Shown here: piece by piece, positions 49,501 to 64,000 of the stretch | Layout of the letters: every line of letters starts with the position of its first letter | Numbering within the stretch: position 1 is the first letter of the stretch | Made by a program: the position numbers and the translations under genes | The notes under the pieces: model-generated | Told to the model about the DNA's origin: nothing | What the model saw: only the letters and a program-made list of their open reading frames with translations | Database searches by the model: none | Source: Phalacrocorax aristotelis | Taxonomy: Eukaryota; Chordata; Aves; Suliformes; Phalacrocoracidae | Reading direction: 5' to 3' | NCBI RefSeq assembly: GCF_949628215.1 | Contig: NC_134284.1 | Coordinates: forward strand, 1,364,001-1,428,000 | Length of the DNA: 64,000 nucleotides

Positions 49501-51159
49501 CTTTGAGTATTTCAAGTTCCTTTCTGAGTTGTCGATAGCTCAGATTTAATCATATTTGCATGTATGCAATAACGTATTTCAGTACATGTTCTAAACCATC
49601 CTTTTCAATACTGTTTTTCATAGACTTGCTCCTTTGAATGTGCAGGCCTTATCTGCAGCTTATCTCTGCAAATTTGACTGCAGAGGTTTCCTCTGCAGCC
49701 TTCCAAATAACTTCGGTGGTGCTGTTAACAGCTTCCTCCTTTCAAAAAGTGATTCTGACACATATCTTGCCCAGTTGGGTGTTAAAGCTTTGTTTAATGT
49801 CTTCTTCCCTTACATGGTGTTATATTTGAATATTTGTTTTCATGAAGGCTTTTTCAAACCAAGATCATAATTTTGTGAGTAAAAAAGTGATATACTGAAG
49901 TTTCTGAAAGAACGTGATGGAAGAAGATAGTCTGAATTCAAATCTTATCCACCTCTTGGAGGATTTCTTTTTTTTTTAACCACTGTAAGGTCCTTTTTCC
50001 CCATCGAAAACAATCAGGGATCAGTGCTTACTGATTCCATTGCATCTTTCAAAAGAACACGCTATGGGAGATTCTGTGATGTTCATAGTCTTAGTTTAGT
50101 CCTGGACTTACTGAAGAAAAGAGTTTTGTGTCCTTGTCTGTAATGAAATAGTATGATCTTCCACGAAAGACATGTAAATTTCCCCTAGCCAAAAGAATTA
50201 CTAGACTGACTTTAAACAACCCTCTGTGCACTACATTAGAGAACTTTCTGGCTAATATAACAGCAGTCTGACAAGGTCCTTATTTGTATTTTTTTTTTAG
50301 TGATTATTCCCAGAATTGAGCGTACTCTCTCTTACATCATCACAGAATTGGATGAACGAGAACGAGAGGAATTCTACAGGTAAATATCTAAAACAAGACT
50401 AGGCTAGTCTCTTTTTCTCAAATAAACCATTCCTCAGAAGGTACTTACGAGAACTATTCACCAAATCTAGCAGCAAACACTGTTAAACATGACCTGGTTC
50501 TTACTGTACATGGAGATTCTAGAGCTGGGCGCTTGGAGATCTGCAATTACTTGTCTGAAAGTTACAAATGAATCCCTACCACTAGGTCCTACATAGCTGC
50601 TGTTATTGTTTTTCCAGAGGGAACGAGTGGATACAGTACATTGAGGTGTTCTGCGTTAAGGACACCTCTGCCATAGAGGCCAGTGTTCTGGGCTACCTGA
50701 AGCAAAAATGTCAAACCTGAAATGAATTAAAGGAGAATTAACTTCATTAAAGACAAGCAGAGTACTATAATGCAGTGTTTAAGGTCAAGAATATAATTTA
50801 TAGTTTGGATGAAGAAATGAGTTAATCTACAGAGATGAAGTTTTTCAATGGCAGCAGCTAGCGATGTAAGCCTTTTACCATTTGTTACACAATTTTTGTT
50901 TCCTGGTGAACTTCTCCAGGCAGCTTTATCATATCCCAAGATGTATGGCATCTTTGCTGCTAGCCTGTTTTGTGAAAAAATATGTTTCACAGGTAAACCA
51001 CACTTCTCTCTTCATAGGTTAAAGAAGATCCAGGAAAAGAAAAAGGTATTGAGAGAAAAATCTGAGAAAGAACGGGAGCTGCGGAGGGCTGCTGGTGGGG
51101 AACATGAACCAGCCAATCTCTTAGCAGAAGAGAAGGATGAAGACCTTCTCTTTGAGTAA
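40582..51159 (+). CDS. ATP6V1D: ATP6V1D (V-type ATPase subunit D), complete
   Basis: Nine coding exons: 40582-40622, 43238-43355, 44971-45050, 46956-47023, 47724-47768, 48233-48336, 48765-48831, 50301-50379, 51018-51159. The phases join to 247 aa, the human length. Subunit D is the central rotor stalk of the V1 sector. It couples ATP hydrolysis in the A3B3 head to the proton-pumping V0 ring, acidifying lysosomes, endosomes and the Golgi. Visible family signatures are [96 protein letters not shown] and [19 protein letters not shown], ending [14 protein letters not shown]. The N- and C-terminal segments form the long antiparallel coiled coil. The last exon diverges most from human. Introns 2 and 3 carry solo LTRs, and the last intron carries a candidate alternative terminal exon. 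Confidence 0.98.
40623..43237 (+). other. ATP6V1D: ATP6V1D intron 1
   Basis: A 2.6-kb first intron from GTGAGT at 40623 to AACAG at 43237. Its first 330 bases belong to the CpG island and the rest is AT-rich. No coding signal or recognisable repeat. Confidence 0.7.
43423..43860 (-). mobile_element. Solo LTR, avian ERVL-like family, copy 1
   Basis: A fossil retroviral LTR without internal genes, 438 bp, in ATP6V1D intron 2 and antisense to the gene. Read on the minus strand it starts TGTGCTGGTTTTGGC and ends CTACACCACGACA, the usual termini of a common avian ERVL-like LTR (family assigned from memory). A 5-bp target-site duplication, GTTGT, flanks it at 43418-43422 and 43861-43865, which fits ERVL-type integration and shows both ends are intact. 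The solo form implies loss of the provirus body by LTR-LTR recombination. Fairly young judging by the clean duplication. It starts only 67 bp after the exon 2 donor. Confidence 0.88.
46177..46674 (-). mobile_element. Solo LTR, same family, copy 2
   Basis: A second solo LTR of the same family and orientation, 498 bp, in ATP6V1D intron 3, ending 281 bp before exon 4. It is flanked by the 5-bp duplication CTAGT at 46172-46176 and 46675-46679. The different duplications show the two copies are independent insertions, not a segmental duplication. Close similarity to copy 1 suggests integration in the same general period. A TATA-like block and a region rich in AATTAAA-like signals are present, as expected of an LTR. 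No internal retroviral sequence adjoins it. Confidence 0.9.
50618..50720 (+). CDS. Candidate alternative terminal exon of ATP6V1D
   Basis: Lies in the intron between the last two ATP6V1D exons. A strong acceptor (TTGTTTTTCCAG) precedes it. Spliced from exon 50301-50379 it completes the split Arg codon (AG/A) and stays open for 33 further residues ([12 protein letters not shown], then [16 protein letters not shown]) before TGA at 50718-50720. ATTAAA follows at 50726-50731, only five bases after the stop. Use would replace the last 46 residues, removing most of the C-terminal rotor helix. I recognise no homologue of the tail. It could instead be a remnant of a retrocopy or a chance open frame; no transcript evidence is available. 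Confidence 0.35.
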
Positions 51160-52680
51160 TGCAGCACAGTTGTTGTACATGGATCAGGGGACCCAGAATA
51201 CAAAACATCCATTTACAGTATAATTCAGGACATGTTGCCTCAATGACACTTACATGGCTTCTCAGTTGGTGTGTAAGTCTTGAGTTGAATGGATTGTGGA
51301 CTTGTCTTGGGAGGTTAGGGATCTGGGAACTTGACTGCAGCATAAGAGGAAAAGGAGAGATGAGTAAGGTGCTTTACTGTCAGGGAAGCCTTCTACTGCA
51401 TGCTTAGCCTGTTTCTTCACCTAGTAGGAATGACTGTCCATAGCTGTGGTTTTTGCAGGATGGCTCTGGATTTGCCCAATCAGATTCCTTTTTAGTTGCT
51501 CCCCTTCCTAGTGCAAGCAGAGAAAAAAATATTATTTAAGGAGGGATATGCATGTAATGTTCTTTACTGCTGAACTGCTAACGTTCAAGTTGCTTACTTG
51601 AACCTGCTTAAGCAAGTTTGGCACAGCTGAAGTCAAATGTTAGTAAAGGCAACTCTAGTTTTCTAATCTGTTGATGAAATCCAGAGTCTTCTGTGATTTG
51701 TTTTTGTTGCACAATTGTTACCATTGGCCTAAAACATCTATGGTTTATAATTAGGGTCTGCCAACTTGTGTACTGTGCTAGAAACAAGTAAAAATTTTAT
51801 GTGTTAAATATCTGGGGTCTGGCTCAAGTTACTAGAAGATGGTGGTCTTAAAAGCTGGTCATGTTGATTTCCAAGCAGAACCTTTGCTTCATCCCCTACC
51901 CCCAACTTAGAATCCGCACTGGGCACGTCTCTCTTCAGCCCCTGCCCACGTTCACTTAACCTTTACTGCTTTAGATAAGAAACCAAGGAGAAGTGCCTCC
52001 CTCCTGACACAAACACATAGAAACCCTTCTCAACTATCCAGCTACACATTCCTCGCAGTCTTCATTGCAAACAGCAAGTTGACAGGCAGAGCAGGGTTGA
52101 ATACACAGCAGTCCATCCTGGCTGTGATTCTTCATGTCCTTTGCTGACCAGGGGAGCCTAGGAGAGTGGCTGATAAGCAGGCTGTCACTGAGTGCTGCTC
52201 AGTTTGAAGGGCTGTTTTCCTGCAGACACTGGTTTGCAATCAGCACACTGAACACATGCCATAGCAGTAATACTAGTACGTTGTCTCTAGTACTACTAGT
52301 CTCTTACAGATAATCACCTTGTTTTAAACATGATCCAGCACTTACCCTCCATCTGTAGTTAAACGCAAGGAAATTGATTTCTATTAACACTTTTAAAAAG
52401 TAATTTTATCATTGTATGAAGCACAAGGCCATTTTCTTTCCTCTTTTGAAGCTGAAGGCAGCACAGCTGAATAATAAGTCCATAGTCTGCTAGAAGAAAC
52501 AGGTCCAGCTTGAAAGAGAGGAAGTGTAGGTCTGAGGACATGTGTCACCTCTCCCGCTTGATGCACAGTGTCAGAAGGAACAGAGAACATCCTCTAGGGC
52601 ATGGATGGCTCAGAGCATCTTTCACACATTCAGCAAAATGGCAGAAAAAAAGACTCCCAAGATCCACTACAAGAATTAAA
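51160..52680 (+). other. ATP6V1D 3' UTR and convergent spacer
   Basis: Follows the ATP6V1D stop. No canonical AATAAA on the plus strand was noticed near the stop, so the 3' end cannot be placed. The region runs into the converging PALS1 transcript and contains no coding or repeat element that I recognise. Confidence 0.4.
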
Positions 52681-55617
52681 ATTGTACAGTGATTTATTTA
52701 AAATCTAGAAATATTTTACATTTTTACATTAGTGTGCAGTTCATGTGGTCTCAAAATACAGAGTGCAGATACATGTATAAAAGTACAACGTGGGGCTAAC
52801 CACAGGTCTCAGTAAAATTACCTTAATTATTTAAGGCATGAAACCCCCTATCTTATATCTTAAAAAGTCACATATAATTACATTCAAAAATTCTTTTATG
52901 CAATTCACTGAACATTAATTAAATCTGGACTGGTAAAAATGCAGATACCCTCATTTCAGACTGATACAGCTCAGTACAAAGCCTGTGATAAGGTTGAAGA
53001 GTTTCACCAGTGAAGTTTGTATAGTCTCTTTTACTCTCAAGGAAATTAACACACATTCTTCATGAAAGAAGGCAGAATAACTTCTTACACACGGTAGTTC
53101 CAGGACCAGATGAGCAGCAGATGGAGCGCCAGGTACATTTCTCAGTGCTGCTCAAGCCTTTCATTTTGGCAGGAGACAAAGCTAACATTGGTTATGAACT
53201 ACCATAGCACCTCTCTACACAGATGTCAGGGAGTACTGTGTGCCTTGGGAATTAAGAGAGTAGAGCTGAACTTCAAGCAACATTCTTTAAGTCTACATTC
53301 AAAAGCTTATTTGTATAAGAACAGCTTCTGTACACCATTTCAGAAAAACTGGTGAGACGAACATCAAACACATTAATGGCATGATTTACTGTGACCAACA
53401 CTGCCTATGATACCTAAGGGGGTTCAGCAACCATCTTGAACTGATGGTGACTGCAAGAATTTGGACAGTACCTACGTAGCTGAGCTAGGTTACCCTTAAC
53501 GAACATACTTTACAGCTTTCCACCTTCTTGTCCAACTACGAAACAGTCAATACCAAAAAGTAATATATCTACAACCATCTTTCTTAAAAAAGGGTAGAAT
53601 CAATACAATATTTTGTCACCTATGAAACTGACTATCCAATAAACCCGAACATTGTTGTTGTCATAACTATGGATCAAACTGAGAGCATGCCTGCAATGTG
53701 AGACAAAAAGCCATTATTTTGCATATTCAGCCCTTGGGCCAACAGCTAGCACGTTATTATTTCTAGCACTGAATTGAACTAAAGATATTGAAGTTTGCAA
53801 CCCCTTTTCTTTCTGAAGGGTCATTACTTATCCCCACTAATTGCTTAATTGCTTTTCAGCCCTAAATACTAATTAAACCCGCAAATAATTTTGCTTTCTA
53901 GCAAGTCAGGAATGCACTCTATACTTCCATTTTTCAGTACAAAAATGTACTGAAAGTTAGTTCAGTAACTAGGATAGTTATCTGACGATTTCTTTACATC
54001 TGCTGTATACTTTGAGCTCTCTACCTGCAGTGTGAATTTGTTCCATTAACATTTGAAGAAAGAATATATGCAAGACAGAATGGAAAAAATCAACTATTTT
54101 TTCAACATCAGACAGGAGAGTGAACTACACATTGACATAACTCCAGTGTTTTACCTGTAGGAACAAAGAAACACTATAGCTAAAATTAAGATATATTCAC
54201 AGTCAAGGTTCTTTGTGCTACCCCAAACCTAAACAGCCAAGATACTACTATTCAGTTAGCTTCAGTGATAGAACAGCCCTACTGCAGATGCATAGCCTTA
54301 GTAATTAAACCTTCATAGGTCAGAATCATTTGAGGATGCAGATATCTTCCAATCTGCTTTGCAGAACACACTAGGATACAGCCAGACCTTGCCTTTTGGT
54401 CACTTGTTTCAAGTTTTTTGTTTTAACCATTACAAATATTCCCCTTTCTTGTGACTTCTCAGCCAGTTACCAGTGTTTTACACATACTTTCACTGCAGTA
54501 CTGAGCAAATGCAGGACAATATGTTCACTAGTGAATTACAATACTCATAACACAGTAGCTACATTCAGCTATTTTAATTCCAGTTAGTTATCCATTTGAC
54601 CAACAGCCACAAGATGAACCATTTGCAGAGATTAAAAACCCCCACTATTTTCCAATGTTCAACACATCAGTCTATATTAGTTGATATTCCGTATAAAATG
54701 TGAGAACTTAAGCTGACTTTTAAGCAGCATGTCTTATAACTATATATTTTTCACAAAAATTAACCTCTGCCTTTCTAAATATCGCTGCAGATCTGTGGAA
54801 AACTGCGGCTCCAATCAGTCAATATGTTTTAAAGAAAATTCCATAAAAATATCACATCTAAAAGTTCAATATAATAGTCACCTTTGATCGGACCTAAAAT
54901 TAATGTGCAGTCAAATCTGATTTAAAAAGTCTGACTAAAACGACAAGGATTGAAATATTTACATTATACACATTTTGCAATTGCAGTGCTATTAGAAAGT
55001 GGAATGTTTGAAAATTAAAATATTAACTCAAGCCTCCCAGAGCAGCTCGACCAAAGCAGCCTCTTCATTATGTGTATTTTATGAATAGGAGACATTTCTC
55101 ATTAATATTAACATTTACATTTTTGATGTGTAGATTACTTCTCTGCCCAATGTTCTGTAGAATTATGCTCCTGAACTACCATAATCTCCCACAAAGTCAT
55201 TAAGTTAAGTGTTAAATAATATTCGTATTTATAACTATGTGACAGCATGGACTATACATACACACACACACTTAAAATCTTTGATTTCTTAGGGGTGATT
55301 CTAGATTTTAAAAGTTGGATTTATGTATAAACATAGTTGCTAGAAAAATCTATCTAAAGCTTTAGAATTTAGTACTGGCAAGGCTTCCATTTCTAGACTA
55401 CAGAGAAAGAAAAATTGGACAACCTTTAGATCTGTTAAATTGGCTCACAAGCTGATTAGCGTAATTTTTTTTCACTAATAGGCTATTTCACTGGCAAAGG
55501 ATGCAGCCACTGAGCTCCAGAGCTCACACACATTTATACTAGAATTGGGCAGACCTACACATAATCTCCTTGGAAAGATTACTGACTGAAGTCCATTTGT
55601 CCCTTGGAACTGCTCTC
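52680..55617 (-). other. PALS1: Probable PALS1 3' UTR
   Basis: About 2.9 kb of AT-rich, non-coding sequence after the PALS1 stop (55618-55620). A minus-strand AATAAA (TTTATT at 52693-52698) gives a plausible cleavage site near 52680. Long 3' UTRs are usual for this gene. There are no open frames of note and no mobile element. Confidence 0.6.

Positions 55618-64000
<8,383 letters not shown>

Overview
The window is vertebrate nuclear DNA, almost certainly from a bird. The interspersed repeats are CR1 LINEs ending in the ATTCTGTGA-type 3' tail plus solo LTRs of an avian ERVL-like family, and no mammalian SINEs are visible. The gene set matches the vertebrate block PALS1 - ATP6V1D - EIF2S1 - PLEK2, with ZFYVE26 at the far left. 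All gene models were built by hand: every exon listed has consensus splice sites, compatible phases, and a product matching the remembered vertebrate protein. Species cannot be set from the sequence.

Layout, left to right. (1) 1-2156, minus: the first two coding exons of ZFYVE26 (spastizin), with a CpG-island promoter at about 2420-3110. (2) 3744-7594, plus: a complete four-exon galectin-family gene of 143 aa, closest to galectin-related protein LGALSL. It runs divergently from ZFYVE26 and has its own TATA-like promoter. (3) 8805-11832: a 3 kb, 5'-truncated CR1 LINE. (4) 12809-22658, minus: complete PLEK2 (nine coding exons, 355 aa, PH-DEP-PH). (5) 22659-28558: an intergenic stretch with no gene I can support. 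(6) 28559-38234, minus: complete EIF2S1 (eIF2 alpha, seven coding exons, 315 aa), with a probable noncoding first exon near 40170. (7) 40582-51159, plus: complete ATP6V1D (V-ATPase subunit D, nine coding exons, 247 aa). It is head-to-head with EIF2S1 across a CpG-island promoter carrying two perfect CLEAR (TFEB-type) palindromes. Two solo LTRs lie in its introns and a candidate alternative last exon lies at 50618-50720. (8) 55618-64000, minus: the last seven coding exons of PALS1 (MPP5; part of the SH3 domain and the whole guanylate-kinase-like domain), with a 3' UTR probably running to about 52680, tail-to-tail with ATP6V1D.

The genes do not form one pathway. They are housekeeping and signalling genes kept together by synteny: translation initiation, organelle acidification, epithelial polarity, phosphoinositide/actin signalling and lysosome reformation. 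Most worth pursuing are the galectin-related gene beside PLEK2, which mirrors the LGALSL-PLEK pair elsewhere in vertebrate genomes and so looks like a whole-genome-duplication partner; the paired CLEAR sites between ATP6V1D and EIF2S1; the unannotated-looking ATP6V1D terminal exon; and a CR1 copy carrying a fold-back, template-switch-like insertion.
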